A DNA stretch of 64,000 nt from Pseudomonas sp. ACM7 (GCF_004136015.1 NZ_CP024866.1:5800066-5864065), one strand, 5' to 3'. Counted from the first letter of the stretch, positions 10,067-19,078 are shown. Made by a program: numbers and translations. Notes: generated by a model not told the origin, from the letters alone.

Positions 10067-11302
10067 TCAGCTCCAGGGACGATCTCCATTCTCGTCCTTG
10101 ATGCGGGTCGGCAGGCCCATCACATCCAGCGCCTTGAGGAACGGCTCAGCCGGAAGTTCCTCGACGTTGGCCATGCGCTGCACGTCCCACTCGCCACGGG
10201 CGACCAGCAGGGCTGCGGCCACGGGCGGCACGCCTGCGGTATAGGAAATGCCCTGGCTATCAGTTTCCGCGTAAGCGTCTTCATGATCAGCCACGTTGTA
10301 GATGAACACTTCGCGCGGCTGACCATCCTTGGTGCCCTTGACCAGATCGCCGATGCAGGTTTTGCCGGTGTAGCCGGGCGCCAGCGAGCTCGGATCAGGG
10401 AGCACGGCCTTGACCACTTTCAGCGGTACGACTTCCAGGCCCTCGGCGGTCTTGACCGGTTGCTCGGAGAGCAGGCCGAGGTTCCTGAGCACGGTGAACA
10501 CATTGATGTAGTGCTCGCCGAAGCTCATCCAGAAACGCACGTTGGGCACGTCGAGGTTTTTCGACAGCGAGTGCACTTCATCGTGGCCGGTCAGGTACAG
10601 GTTCTGCGCGCCTACGACCGGCAGATCGTCGGTGCGTTTGACTTCGAACATGGTGTTGCTGGTCCACTGACTGTTCTGCCAGCTCCACACTTGTCCGGTG
10701 AATTCGCGGAAGTTGATTTCCGGGTCGAAATTGGTGGCGAAATACTTGCCATGGGAACCGGCGTTGACGTCGAGAATGTCGATCGAATCAATGCGGTCGA
10801 AATACTGTTGTTGCGCCAGTGCTGCATAGGCGTTGACCACACCCGGGTCGAAGCCCACGCCGAGAATGGCGGTAATGTTCTTCTCTTTGCACTCTTCGAG
10901 GTGGTTCCACTCGTAGTTGCCATACCAGGGCGGCGTCTCGCAGATTTTGCCCGGTTCTTCGTGAATGGCGGTGTCCAGATAGGCCACGCCGGTATCGATG
11001 CAGGCGCGCAGCACCGACATGTTGAGGAAGGCGGAACCGACGTTGATGACGATCTGCGATCCGGTTTCGCGGATCAGCGCCTTGGTCGCTTCCACATCCA
11101 TGGCGTTCAGCGAGAAGGCCTGGATATCGGCGGGCACTTTGAGGCTGCCCTTGGCCTTGACGCTGTCGATGATGGCCTGGCACTTGGAGATGTTGCGCGA
11201 CGCGATAGCAATACGACCGAGTTCATCGTTGTGCTGCGCGCACTTGTGGGCCACCACCTTGGCGACACCTCCTGCACCAATGATAAGCACGTTCTTCTTC
11301 AA
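10067..11302 (-). CDS. Carboxynorspermidine/carboxyspermidine dehydrogenase
   Basis: NADPH-dependent enzyme of the saccharopine-dehydrogenase superfamily (411 residues). It is expected to condense aspartate beta-semialdehyde with a diamine (1,3-diaminopropane or putrescine) into carboxynorspermidine or carboxyspermidine. The N-terminal Rossmann fold carries VLIIGAGGVAKVVAHKCAQ; further typical blocks are NVGSAFLNMSVLRACI and GVGFDPGVVNAYAA. The next gene downstream encodes the matching decarboxylase-type protein, and that pairing is what separates this enzyme from true saccharopine dehydrogenase of lysine metabolism. The genes are 27 bases apart and co-oriented. Whether the product is norspermidine or spermidine cannot be told from sequence. 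Confidence 0.85.
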   Translation of the reverse strand: MKKNVLIIGAGGVAKVVAHKCAQHNDELGRIAIASRNISKCQAIIDSVKAKGSLKVPADIQAFSLNAMDVEATKALIRETGSQIVINVGSAFLNMSVLRACIDTGVAYLDTAIHEEPGKICETPPWYGNYEWNHLEECKEKNITAILGVGFDPGVVNAYAALAQQQYFDRIDSIDILDVNAGSHGKYFATNFDPEINFREFTGQVWSWQNSQWTSNTMFEVKRTDDLPVVGAQNLYLTGHDEVHSLSKNLDVPNVRFWMSFGEHYINVFTVLRNLGLLSEQPVKTAEGLEVVPLKVVKAVLPDPSSLAPGYTGKTCIGDLVKGTKDGQPREVFIYNVADHEDAYAETDSQGISYTAGVPPVAAALLVARGEWDVQRMANVEELPAEPFLKALDVMGLPTRIKDENGDRPWS

Positions 11303-11329
11303 TTTCTCTCTCTCTCCTTCTCTGCCAGC

Positions 11330-12427
11330 TTACGAAAGGCTGGACATGTAGTCGTTGTAACCAAACTCACGAACCACCTCGACGGTACCGTCGAGTTGTT
11401 TCACCACGATGGACGGCATTTTCAGGCCGTTGAACCAGTTCTTCTTGACCATGGTGTAACCCGCTGCGTCGATGAACGACAGCCGATCCCCGATAGCCAA
11501 AGGACGATCAAATTGATACTCACCGAAAATGTCTCCGGCCAGGCAGGATTTGCCGCACACCATGTACGTGTGCTCGCCCTCGCTGGGCGCCAGCTTCGCA
11601 TTCAGGCGATAGATCAGCAGATCGAGCATATGCGCTTCGATGGAGCTGTCCACAACCGCCAGGTGCTTGCCGTTGTAGAGGGTGTCGAGCACGGTGACTT
11701 CCAGCGAAGCGCTCTGCGTAATGGCCGCTTCGCCCGGCTCCAGGTAGACCTGCACGCCGTATTTTTGCGAGAAGCTCTTGAGGCGCGCGCAGAACTCGTC
11801 CAGCGCGTAGCCTTCGCCAGTGAAATGGATACCGCCACCGAGGCTGACCCACTCGACCTTGTGCAGCAAGTCGCCGAAGCGTTCTTCGATAGTGCACAGC
11901 ATCTGGTCGAACAGGCCGAAATCACCGTTCTCGCAGTTGTTGTGGAACATGAAGCCAGAGATCTGCTCGATGACCTGCTCGATCTTCTCCGGGTCCCACT
12001 CGCCCAGACGGCTGAACGGTCGCGCAGGGTCGGCCAGCAGATAATCCGAGCTGCTCACCTGCGGATTGACTCGCAGGCCGCGCACCTTGCCGGCCGAAGC
12101 CTCGGTGTAGCGCTGCAACTGACCGATGGAGTTGAAGATGATCTTGTCGCAGTTGTCGAGCATCTCCTCGATCTCGTCGTCGGCCCAGGCCACGCTGTAG
12201 GCATGGGTCTCGCCAGCGAACTTCTGTCGACCGAGCTTGAGCTCGTAGAGCGACGACGACGTGGTGCCGTCCATGTATTGCTGCATCAGGTCGAACACCG
12301 ACCAGGTGGCGAAGCACTTGAGTGCCAGGAGCGCCTTGGCCCCGGATTGTTCGCGCACATAGGCGATCTTCTGCATGTTCGCCAGCAGCTTTTGTTTATC
12401 GATGAGGTAGTACGGTGTTTTGATCAT
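11330..12427 (-). CDS. nspC: Carboxynorspermidine decarboxylase
   Basis: PLP-dependent decarboxylase of the alanine-racemase-fold group (365 residues) that releases CO2 from carboxynorspermidine or carboxyspermidine to give the triamine. I place the start at MIKTPYYLIDKQ (ATG ending at 12427). A GGAGG sequence precedes it, and the family begins with this TPYYLID block; the frame is open for 18 more codons upstream. The PLP lysine lies in KALLALKCF near the N-terminus. The substrate-site block CGKSCLAGDIFGEYQF lies in the C-terminal half. It is the first gene of the two-gene unit, and the palindrome GAGGCGCCTC overlaps its ribosome-binding site. It diverges from a DeoR-type regulator gene that belongs functionally to the next locus. 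Confidence 0.88.
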   Translation of the reverse strand: MIKTPYYLIDKQKLLANMQKIAYVREQSGAKALLALKCFATWSVFDLMQQYMDGTTSSSLYELKLGRQKFAGETHAYSVAWADDEIEEMLDNCDKIIFNSIGQLQRYTEASAGKVRGLRVNPQVSSSDYLLADPARPFSRLGEWDPEKIEQVIEQISGFMFHNNCENGDFGLFDQMLCTIEERFGDLLHKVEWVSLGGGIHFTGEGYALDEFCARLKSFSQKYGVQVYLEPGEAAITQSASLEVTVLDTLYNGKHLAVVDSSIEAHMLDLLIYRLNAKLAPSEGEHTYMVCGKSCLAGDIFGEYQFDRPLAIGDRLSFIDAAGYTMVKKNWFNGLKMPSIVVKQLDGTVEVVREFGYNDYMSSLS

Positions 12428-12666
12428 TTCGAGGCGCCTCCGGCAAGGCCAGCCAAAAAAGGATGCGCATTGTGCCTTCACTGGCTACATATCGAAAGAG
12501 CAGGAAGCACTGTCCACGCGAATCGTGGCTCAATTTAAGTCCCAGGCACCCAGCAAGCCAGAGTGACGGTCTTTGCCCCCAGGCCCCGTCACATCGCCGC
12601 GCTACTGATCCCGCCACAGATTCGCTACTATGTTTGACCGTCAGCTTTCCTCAATCTGGAGCCCGT

Positions 12667-13476
12667 ATGCCTACTCAAAAGGACATCGCCGCCGAAAGCG
12701 GCGCACCGATGATTCCTGAACAGCGCCGTGAATTGATGCTGCGACAGTTGCGCAAGCATCAGGTGCTGAGTGTTCATCAGTTGATGGAAATGTTCGACTG
12801 TTCGCACATGACCATACGTCGCGATATCGCGTTGCTGGAGCAGGAAGGTCGTGCTTACTCGGTAACGGGTGGGGTGCGGATCGCCAGCCAGCTCCATAGT
12901 GAGCCCAGCCACCAGCTCAAGGCGGTGGTCGAGTTGCCACAGAAGCAATCCATGGCCAAGCTCGCCGCCCGGCTACTGCATGCCGATATGACGATCTACC
13001 TGGATGCGGGAACCAGCACACTGGAAATCGTCCCCTACATCAAGGCGCTGTCCGGCATGACCGTGGTGACTAACGACTTCGGCATTGTCCAGGCGCTGAT
13101 CGAAGCCCCCCATGTCACGGTGATTCATACCGGCGGGCAGCTGGATCACTCCAATCAATCGTGCGTCGGCGGCCTGGCGGTTGCCACCCTGCGCCAGGTC
13201 GTCACCGACATCGCGTTCATATCGACCAGCTCATGGGATTTGCGTCGCGGCCTCACCACGCCTTCGGCCCTGAAGGTGGAGGTGAAACAAGCCGCGATGC
13301 AATCGGCCTCGCAAGTGGTGCTGGTGGCCAGCAGTTCGAAATACGGCACATTCAGCATGTACAAGATTGCCGGGCTAGAGCAGTTCGACATTATCCTCAG
13401 CGACGACGCGTTGACCCCGGCCGCGGCCGATGGCATTCGCAAGCAAGGTGTCGAACTGTTGTTGCCGTCTGACTGA
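12667..13476 (+). CDS. DeoR-family regulator, likely of the threonate/tetronate operon
   Basis: Transcriptional repressor of 269 residues. The start MPTQKDIAAESG is preceded by GGAG; the frame is open further up, but that sequence is not protein-like. A DeoR winged helix lies at about residues 18-75 (ML-RQLRKHQVLSVHQLMEMF, then CSHMTIRRDIALLEQEGRAYS). The sugar-phosphate-sensing domain follows, with DAGTSTLEIVPYI and VVTNDFGI. It faces the acid-sugar operon, with its stop 46 bases from the otnI stop. YgbI-type DeoR proteins accompany otn genes in other bacteria, so it probably senses an intermediate of that pathway. Its operator may lie near 19124 at the operon front; this is unproven. Confidence 0.85.
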   Translation: MPTQKDIAAESGAPMIPEQRRELMLRQLRKHQVLSVHQLMEMFDCSHMTIRRDIALLEQEGRAYSVTGGVRIASQLHSEPSHQLKAVVELPQKQSMAKLAARLLHADMTIYLDAGTSTLEIVPYIKALSGMTVVTNDFGIVQALIEAPHVTVIHTGGQLDHSNQSCVGGLAVATLRQVVTDIAFISTSSWDLRRGLTTPSALKVEVKQAAMQSASQVVLVASSSKYGTFSMYKIAGLEQFDIILSDDALTPAAADGIRKQGVELLLPSD

Positions 13477-13522
13477 AACGACGGGCTCCGGCAGCGTCCG
13501 TCGCCCCCCTCCTCTGTTGCGC

Positions 13523-14305
13523 TTAGCGCGCCTTCCAGTCCCGTAGCCATTGCAAGCCGGCCGAAGTATTGCCACGCGGCCGATATTCGCACCCTACCCA
13601 GCCGTCATAACCCAACTGGTCGATCAACTCGAACAGATAGGGATAGTTGACTTCTCCCAGGTCCGGCTCATGCCGGTCTGGCACGCCGGCGATCTGGATA
13701 TGGCCGATACCGTCGAAGTCCCGACGCAGTTTGGTGGCCAGGTCGCCCTCGACGATTTGGCAGTGATAACAGTCGAACTGAACCTTCAGGTTACTGGCGC
13801 CTACTTCCTTGCAGATGGCCTGGGCCTGGTCCTGCCGGTTGAGGAAAAAGCCCGGCATGTCCCGCGTATTGATCGGTTCCAGCAGCACCGTGATACCGAC
13901 CTTGGCCGCCCGGGCGGTGGCATAAGCGAGGTTCTCCAGGTACACGCCGTGATGCCGTGGGCGATCGCTTTCCGACGGCAACAGCCCAGCCATCACATGG
14001 ATACGTGAATTGCCCAACACGCCGGCGTACTCCAGGGCGCGATCAAAACCACTACGAAATTCACTCTCACGACCCGGTAACGACACCGTGCCCCGCTCAC
14101 CCGCCGCCCAATCACCGGGCGGCGCGTTGAACAGCGCCTGCACCAGGCCGTTATCGCTCAAGCGTTGCTGGAGCTCTTCAGCGCTGTAGTCGTAGGGAAA
14201 CAGATACTCCACCGCTTCGAAACCATCGGCAGCCGCGGCGGCGAAGCGATCCAGAAACGCATGTTCCGGGTAGAGCATGCTGAGGTTGGCAGCAAAACGA
14301 GGCAT
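13523..14305 (-). CDS. otnI: 2-oxo-tetronate isomerase, hydroxypyruvate isomerase family
   Basis: TIM-barrel sugar isomerase of the xylose-isomerase-like superfamily (260 residues). In the described 4-carbon acid-sugar route, OtnI interconverts 2-oxo- and 3-oxo-tetronate. The start chosen is [12 protein letters not shown], preceded by AGGAGC; 11 upstream codons are open but lack a good site. Family blocks include the N-terminal [12 protein letters not shown], a metal-site Glu in [13 protein letters not shown], and [14 protein letters not shown]. It is the last gene of the minus-strand operon, separated from the permease by a REPIN. Hyi (hydroxypyruvate isomerase) is the alternative name, but the neighbouring otnK, otnC and ltnD favour OtnI. 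Confidence 0.85.
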   Translation of the reverse strand: MPRFAANLSMLYPEHAFLDRFAAAAADGFEAVEYLFPYDYSAEELQQRLSDNGLVQALFNAPPGDWAAGERGTVSLPGRESEFRSGFDRALEYAGVLGNSRIHVMAGLLPSESDRPRHHGVYLENLAYATARAAKVGITVLLEPINTRDMPGFFLNRQDQAQAICKEVGASNLKVQFDCYHCQIVEGDLATKLRRDFDGIGHIQIAGVPDRHEPDLGEVNYPYLFELIDQLGYDGWVGCEYRPRGNTSAGLQWLRDWKAR

Positions 14306-14328
14306 GGTAGCTCCTATAGATGGCTTTT

Positions 14329-14394
14329 GTAGGAACACGGCTTGCCGGCGAAGGCGATCTCAAGGACGCATCGCCGGTAAGCCGTACTCCTACA
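14329..14394. repeat. REPIN-like inverted repeat
   Basis: TGTAGGAACACGGCTTGCCGGCGA is mirrored by TCGCCGGTAAGCCGTACTCCTACA around a centre of about 18 bases. It lies between the permease and isomerase genes of the operon, where it could lower expression of the last gene or protect the upstream message. Confidence 0.7.
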
Positions 14395-14407
14395 GGTCGA
14401 CAGTTCG

Positions 14408-15868
14408 TTAGACAAATGGCCAGATCAGCAGGGTAATACAGAAACCCAAGGTGCCGAGCAAAGTGGTCAACACCGTCCAGGTGCGCAAGCCGTCGGCCAC
14501 GTTCAGCCCGGACAGCTTGGTGAAGATCCAGTAACCGGCGTCATTGATATGGGACATGGCCAACCCGCCACCGCCCATGGCCAGGCACAGCAGGGCCATG
14601 TGGTTCGGGGTGAGATTGAGGGTCGCAATCAGCGGGCTGATGATGCCGGCAGTGGTCACCAGCGCCACCGTCGTCGAGCCCTGCACCGCGCGCAACAGCA
14701 GGGTCAGCAGAAAGCCCAGCGCCAGCACCGGCAGACCGGTGGTGCGCAGCATATCGGAGACCACGGCGCCGATTCCGGTATCCACCAGCACCTTGCCAAA
14801 CACCCCGCCGGCACCGGCAATCAGGATCACCATGGCCACACCGGGCAAGGCCGAGCCGATCACATCAGACACCTGAGTCCGGCTCCAGCCCCGACGCGAA
14901 CCCAGCAACCAGGCACACAGCAAGGTGTCGATCAGCAGCGCCACCAGCGGCGCGCCGAGCACGGTCATGATGCCGCGCAGGGTCGATTCGGCAGGCAGCA
15001 ACGAGGTGGACAGCGTTCCCAGCAGAATCAGAATGATGGGCAGCAGGATCAGGCTGACGATCAAACCAAACCCTGGTGGGGGTGCCGGCGGCAACTTGGA
15101 AACGATGCTGCTGGTGGACTCTTCCAGGCCCATGTGCGACACGGCCACAGCCGCTCGCTCAGTGCTCTTGTCGTTGCCATTGGACCAGGCGGCCAGATCC
15201 TCGTTGGTGACATGCGGGCCATAGACCTCGGCACGAATATCGTCGGTCATCGGGTACACCCGACGGGTCATGCGCCCGGCCACGCGGTAGCCGACATAGC
15301 AAAGGAACGCGGTTAGCGGCAGACCGAACATCAGCACACGGCCCAGGTCCGCGCCCAATTGACTGGCAGCGGCCACGGCGCCCGGGTGTGGCGGCAGAAA
15401 GGCGTGTACGGTCAACAAGGCCGCGCACATCGGCAGTGCGAAGACCAACAGCGGCTTACGCGCACTGCGCGCAATGCCATAGGCCAGCGGCATCAGGATG
15501 ATCACGCCGACCTCGAAGAACACCGGCACCCCGACCATGAAACCGGCAATCGTCAGCGCCAGCGGTGTGCGCCGGTTGCCGAAACGAGCAATCAGGGTCT
15601 TGGCCAGCGCCTCGGCACCGCCGGAGAGTTCGATGATCCGCCCGATCATCGCGCCCAAGGCAATGATGATCGCGATATGGCCCAGGGTCTTGCCCATGCC
15701 GCCTTCGATGGTCGCCACCAGATCGGCCGGTTTCACCCCGGCCACCAGCGCCACCAGAATGCTCACCAGCATCAACGCTACGAAGGGTTGGAACTTGTAC
15801 TTGAGCACCAGGAACAACAACAGCGCGATGCCCACCCCTGCGGTAATCATCAGGACTAACGGGCTCAT
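14408..15868 (-). CDS. GntP-family acid-sugar permease
   Basis: Inner-membrane proton symporter of 486 residues, about 12-14 hydrophobic helices, related to gluconate permeases and YgbN. It probably imports L-threonate or a related 4-carbon acid sugar. Diagnostic blocks are VGVPVFFEVGVIILMPLAYG, TVHAFLPPHPGAVAAA and the C-terminal MGGGGLAMSHINDAGYWIF. The start is backed by GGAGGGG upstream. It sits inside the ltnD-otnK-otnC-permease-otnI unit, with a 189-base gap after otnC that holds a possible 26-codon leader ORF ending on this gene's ATG. Substrate is inferred from the operon, not from the protein. Confidence 0.88.
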   Translation of the reverse strand: MSPLVLMITAGVGIALLLFLVLKYKFQPFVALMLVSILVALVAGVKPADLVATIEGGMGKTLGHIAIIIALGAMIGRIIELSGGAEALAKTLIARFGNRRTPLALTIAGFMVGVPVFFEVGVIILMPLAYGIARSARKPLLVFALPMCAALLTVHAFLPPHPGAVAAASQLGADLGRVLMFGLPLTAFLCYVGYRVAGRMTRRVYPMTDDIRAEVYGPHVTNEDLAAWSNGNDKSTERAAVAVSHMGLEESTSSIVSKLPPAPPPGFGLIVSLILLPIILILLGTLSTSLLPAESTLRGIMTVLGAPLVALLIDTLLCAWLLGSRRGWSRTQVSDVIGSALPGVAMVILIAGAGGVFGKVLVDTGIGAVVSDMLRTTGLPVLALGFLLTLLLRAVQGSTTVALVTTAGIISPLIATLNLTPNHMALLCLAMGGGGLAMSHINDAGYWIFTKLSGLNVADGLRTWTVLTTLLGTLGFCITLLIWPFV

Positions 15869-15945
15869 TTCAGAACCCCTCCACGCCGGGTAAACGAAAC
15901 GGTTCTGCCACTGAATCTGAAAATGCCGCAGTGAAGGTGAGTCAT
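15865..15945 (-). CDS. Possible 26-residue ORF coupled to the permease gene
   Basis: An ATG at 15945 is preceded by AGGA nine bases away and opens 26 codons (MTHLHCGIFRFSGR...), ending in a TGA that overlaps the permease start as ATGA. The overlap is the kind used for translational coupling. Composition gives no function and no homologue comes to mind. It could be a leader peptide or simply an open stretch in the 189-base otnC-permease gap, which otherwise shows no structure. Confidence 0.35.
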   Translation of the reverse strand: MTHLHCGIFRFSGRTVSFTRRGGVLK

Positions 15946-16057
15946 GCTTGGATTTCCTGTTGTTATTGTTTTTTCAGGCAAGCCGGGTCCGTCGAGAGTC
16001 GCTGCGCGTCTCATGTACAGGGCCTGCTGTATCGATTTGTCGTGTTAAGCCAGCGCT

Positions 16058-16696
16058 TTACCAGGTCGCGCCGAAGGTCTCTCGCAACTCGTCCAAAGCC
16101 GCCTGGTCGAGAGGTTCCGGTTTGGGATCGCTCATCAGCCAGAGCCGTGCAGTTTCCTCAAGCTCCTCCAGGGCGTAATTGGCCCTGGACACCGAACTCT
16201 CCCAGACCACCGGGCCAAGCCGTTCGAGCATCACGCCACGAACACTATTGGCCAGCTGCGCGACTTGCTCGGCAACCTTCGGCGAACCGGGTCGCTGGTA
16301 GCCAATCAACGGGATATGTCCGACTTTCATGACCTGATACGGCGTCAGCGGCGGCAGGATGTCGTCTGCCTGCCAGACACCGGCCAGCGTCAACGCCACC
16401 AGATGGGTGGAATGGGTATGCACCACGCCGCCGACACTCGGGTTGCGGTCGTACACCTGGCGGTGCAGCGCCAGGGTCTTTGAAGGCCTGTCACCGGACA
16501 CCCATTCGCCAGCCAGATTGACCTTGGCGATGGTCGCCGGGTCGAGACGCCCGAGGCAGACATCGGTCGGCGTGATCAACCAACCGTCATCCAGGCGCGC
16601 GCTGATATTGCCGGCGCTGCCGACGGTATAACCGCGCTGGTAAAGGCTGCGGCCAACCTCGCAGATTTCTTCGCGCAGGGCGTTTTCGTTACTCAC
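16058..16696 (-). CDS. otnC: 3-oxo-tetronate 4-phosphate decarboxylase, class II aldolase family
   Basis: Zinc-type class II aldolase/adducin-family enzyme of 212 residues. OtnC decarboxylates 3-oxo-tetronate 4-phosphate to dihydroxyacetone phosphate, sending the carbon to glycolysis. Visible family features are TVGSAGNISAR near residue 25-35 and the metal-binding histidines in GGVVHTHSTHLVALTLAG, with the acid residue of the family further on. Its start overlaps the stop of the kinase gene by four bases (16693-16696), so the two are coupled. The order ltnD-otnK-otnC supports OtnC over fuculose- or ribulose-phosphate aldolases, which are the sequence-level alternatives. Confidence 0.88.
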   Translation of the reverse strand: MSNENALREEICEVGRSLYQRGYTVGSAGNISARLDDGWLITPTDVCLGRLDPATIAKVNLAGEWVSGDRPSKTLALHRQVYDRNPSVGGVVHTHSTHLVALTLAGVWQADDILPPLTPYQVMKVGHIPLIGYQRPGSPKVAEQVAQLANSVRGVMLERLGPVVWESSVSRANYALEELEETARLWLMSDPKPEPLDQAALDELRETFGATW

Positions 16697-17985
16697 TGAG
16701 CACCTCCCGCGAGTTGGCTCAAGGCTTTGCTGAAGAAGTCGCGGCCACCGAAGTTGCCCGATTTGAGTGCCAGCGCCAAAGGTTCGTCAGTATTGCTGAC
16801 GGTCGCCGGCACACCCGGATCGATCTGCGCGCCGATCTGCAGCAGCTGTACGCCCAACGCCTGAACCACAGCGCCCGAGGTTTCTCCGCCGGCGATCACG
16901 AAGCGGCGCACGCCGCTCTGGCGCAGACCTTGGGCAATTTCGCCAAAGGCGTTTTCTACCAGACTGCCAGCCTGCTCGACACCCAGTTGCTGTTGCACCG
17001 ACTTGACCTCATCCGGTGAGCTGGTGGCGTAGATCAATACGGTTTGTTCGTTATCACGGGCGAAGGTCAAGGCTTGCGCCACCACCGGTTCACCCGCGGC
17101 CAAGGCCAACGGATCAATCCGCAAGGCCGGCCGCCCGGCTTCGAGCCAGGCCGCCACTTGTCCATTGGTCGCGATCGAAGCACTGCCGGCCAACACCACT
17201 TCCCCGCCGAACACCGCCGGGAGCTTTGAGGCATCGAGGTCGCGCAGCTTGCCAGCGCGACGGAAATTTTCCGGCAACCCCAGCGCCAGCCCCGAACCAC
17301 CCGTCAACAACGGCAGATCGGCGCAGGCGGTGCCGAGGGTGTACAGATCGCTGTCCGACAAGGCATCAGCGATGGCCATGCCGACACCTTGAACCCTCAG
17401 CTCTGCGATTCGCGCACGCACCTGCTCAGCGCCGCGGGCAATGGTGTCGTAACGCAACAGGCCGACATTCAGGCCAGTCTGCGATTGCAGGACCCGAACC
17501 AGGTTGGCATCGGTCATCGGCGTCAGCGGGTGATGCTGCATGCCCGACTCGCTGAGCAGTTGATCCTGCACAAACAAGTGGCCGCGAAAGATTGTCCGGC
17601 CATTCTCCGGGAACGCCGGACAGGCCAGGGTGAAGTCGCTACCCAGTGCGGCCAGCAGCGCTTCGCTGACCTGGCCGATATTGCCGGCCGCGGTGGACTC
17701 GAACGTCGAGCAGTATTTGAAGAAGATCTGCTCGCAGCCTTGTTCGCGCAGCCAGGCCAGCGCTGCGAGGGACTGTTCGACCGCTTCGGCGACAGGAATG
17801 GTGCGCGACTTCAGGGCAATGACGATCGCATCGGCGTCAAGCCCGGCAGCAACGTCTGCGCTCGGGATTCCGATGCTTTGCACGGTACGCATTCCGCCGC
17901 GCACCAGCATGTTGGCAAGGTCCGTGGCACCGGTGAAATCGTCGGCGATGCAGCCCAGCAGCGGGCGTGCGGTGGAGGTAGTCAT
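16693..17985 (-). CDS. otnK: 3-oxo-tetronate kinase, four-carbon acid sugar kinase family
   Basis: ATP-dependent kinase (430 residues, DUF1537/YgbK family) that phosphorylates 3-oxo-tetronate at C4. The N-terminal substrate domain has LGCIADDFTGATDLANML. The C-terminal nucleotide domain has FVIAGGETSGAVVQALGV and a glycine-rich end. The length matches the family. It lies 27 bases downstream of ltnD and overlaps otnC by four bases. The association with LtnD rather than a PdxA-like partner favours the L-threonate/oxo-tetronate route over D-threonate or D-erythronate kinases (DtnK, DenK). Confidence 0.88.
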   Translation of the reverse strand: MTTSTARPLLGCIADDFTGATDLANMLVRGGMRTVQSIGIPSADVAAGLDADAIVIALKSRTIPVAEAVEQSLAALAWLREQGCEQIFFKYCSTFESTAAGNIGQVSEALLAALGSDFTLACPAFPENGRTIFRGHLFVQDQLLSESGMQHHPLTPMTDANLVRVLQSQTGLNVGLLRYDTIARGAEQVRARIAELRVQGVGMAIADALSDSDLYTLGTACADLPLLTGGSGLALGLPENFRRAGKLRDLDASKLPAVFGGEVVLAGSASIATNGQVAAWLEAGRPALRIDPLALAAGEPVVAQALTFARDNEQTVLIYATSSPDEVKSVQQQLGVEQAGSLVENAFGEIAQGLRQSGVRRFVIAGGETSGAVVQALGVQLLQIGAQIDPGVPATVSNTDEPLALALKSGNFGGRDFFSKALSQLAGGAQ

Positions 17986-18012
17986 GGGGTGTTCCTCAAA
18001 CGGGCTCGGGCT

Positions 18013-18918
18013 TCAAACGGACTGGGGCTTGGCAGTCGGCAATTCGATGCCCGGGAAAATCTTGATCACCGCCGAGTCGTCCTCACGGCCGAAGCCGGCA
18101 CTGGACGCCTGCATGAACATCTGGTGAGCGGTGGCCGACAGCGGCAGCGGGAATTTGCTGGCCCGGGCGGTATCCAGTACCAGGCCCAGGTCCTTGACGA
18201 AAATATCCACCGCAGACAACGGTGTGTAGTCGGCCTTGAGAATGTGCGGTACGCGGTTTTCGAACATCCAGGAATTACCGGCGCTATGGGTGATCACCTC
18301 ATACAGCGCATCGGCATCGACCCCTTCGCGCAGGCCCAGCGCCATGGCTTCGGCAGAGGCGGCAATATGCACCCCGGCGAGCAGCTGATTGATGATTTTG
18401 ACCTTCGACCCCAGGCCATGAACGTCACCCAGGCGATAAACCTTGCCGGCCATGCCCCCCAGGATTGACTCAGCCTTGGTATAGGCGTCGGCCGGCCCCG
18501 AAGTCATCATGGTCATCTCGCCAGCGGCCGCCTTGGCGGCGCCACCGGAAATCGGTGCATCCAGATACAGCAGGCCCAACGCGGCCAGGCGCTGGCCCAG
18601 ATCCACCGCGTAAGTCGGGGCTACGGTGGCGCAGCCGATCACCAGACTGCCCGGCCGCAGTGCGGCCACGGCACCACCCTCACCAAACAGTACGGTTTCG
18701 GTCTGCTCGGCGTTGACCACCACGGTCACTATCACGTCGCACTCAGCGGCCATGTGCGACGGCGAAGAGCAAGCCACGCCGCCCTCCCCGGAAAATTGTT
18801 CAGTCACCGCAGCCCGCACATCACAGGCATGCACATTGAAACCGCTGCGCAACAATGAGCGGGCGATGCCCAGGCCCATCGCGCCCAGACCGACAACACC
18901 GACATTCTTGTTATTCAT
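18013..18918 (-). CDS. ltnD: L-threonate dehydrogenase, 3-hydroxyisobutyrate dehydrogenase family
   Basis: NAD-dependent beta-hydroxyacid dehydrogenase (301 residues) that oxidises L-threonate to 2-oxo-tetronate, the first step of the pathway. The start MNNKNVGVVGLGAMGLGIA gives the N-terminal GxGxxG nucleotide fold. The family signature DAPISGGAAKAAAG and the catalytic lysine region GSKVKIINQLLAG are present. A longer frame reaches 19047, but the typical family start is at 18918. It is the first clear gene of the operon. A 55-codon ORF upstream ends inside its first codons, and a GGAGT sequence precedes its ATG. Related HIBADH-family enzymes with other substrates are the alternative, made unlikely by otnK and otnC next door. 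Confidence 0.87.
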   Translation of the reverse strand: MNNKNVGVVGLGAMGLGIARSLLRSGFNVHACDVRAAVTEQFSGEGGVACSSPSHMAAECDVIVTVVVNAEQTETVLFGEGGAVAALRPGSLVIGCATVAPTYAVDLGQRLAALGLLYLDAPISGGAAKAAAGEMTMMTSGPADAYTKAESILGGMAGKVYRLGDVHGLGSKVKIINQLLAGVHIAASAEAMALGLREGVDADALYEVITHSAGNSWMFENRVPHILKADYTPLSAVDIFVKDLGLVLDTARASKFPLPLSATAHQMFMQASSAGFGREDDSAVIKIFPGIELPTAKPQSV

Positions 18919-19078
18919 GGGGTACTCCAGAGGAAAGCAGTGACTGCTTGCGCGCCTGCAAGGCGCAGACATTGGCCGCGTTGTAGAGAGGGCTGCGGTA
19001 GACAGGATCAGCGCCGAGCGGATGAACCCGCTGAGGGGCGCTGTCATTCAGCACATGAGTCGGGATCTCGTCGAACAT
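18911..19078 (-). CDS. Possible 55-residue protein translated ahead of ltnD
   Basis: An ATG at 19078, with AGGA eight bases upstream, opens 55 codons (MFDEIPTHVLNDSAPQ...VYRSPLYNAANVCALQARK). The TAA at 18911-18913 lies just inside ltnD, so termination would place ribosomes at the ltnD start. The composition is balanced and protein-like, without hydrophobic or charged extremes. I do not recognise it. It occupies nearly all the space between ltnD and the likely promoter. It may be a real small protein, a leader, or the remnant of a former operon gene. Confidence 0.45.
   Translation of the reverse strand: MFDEIPTHVLNDSAPQRVHPLGADPVYRSPLYNAANVCALQARKQSLLSSGVPHE

Noticed and set aside
9788..12538. 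A 916-codon open frame on the plus strand
   Set aside because: It is the antisense of the two polyamine genes. GC-rich codon use on the minus strand keeps the opposite frame open; its sequence has no family features, while the minus-strand proteins are clear.
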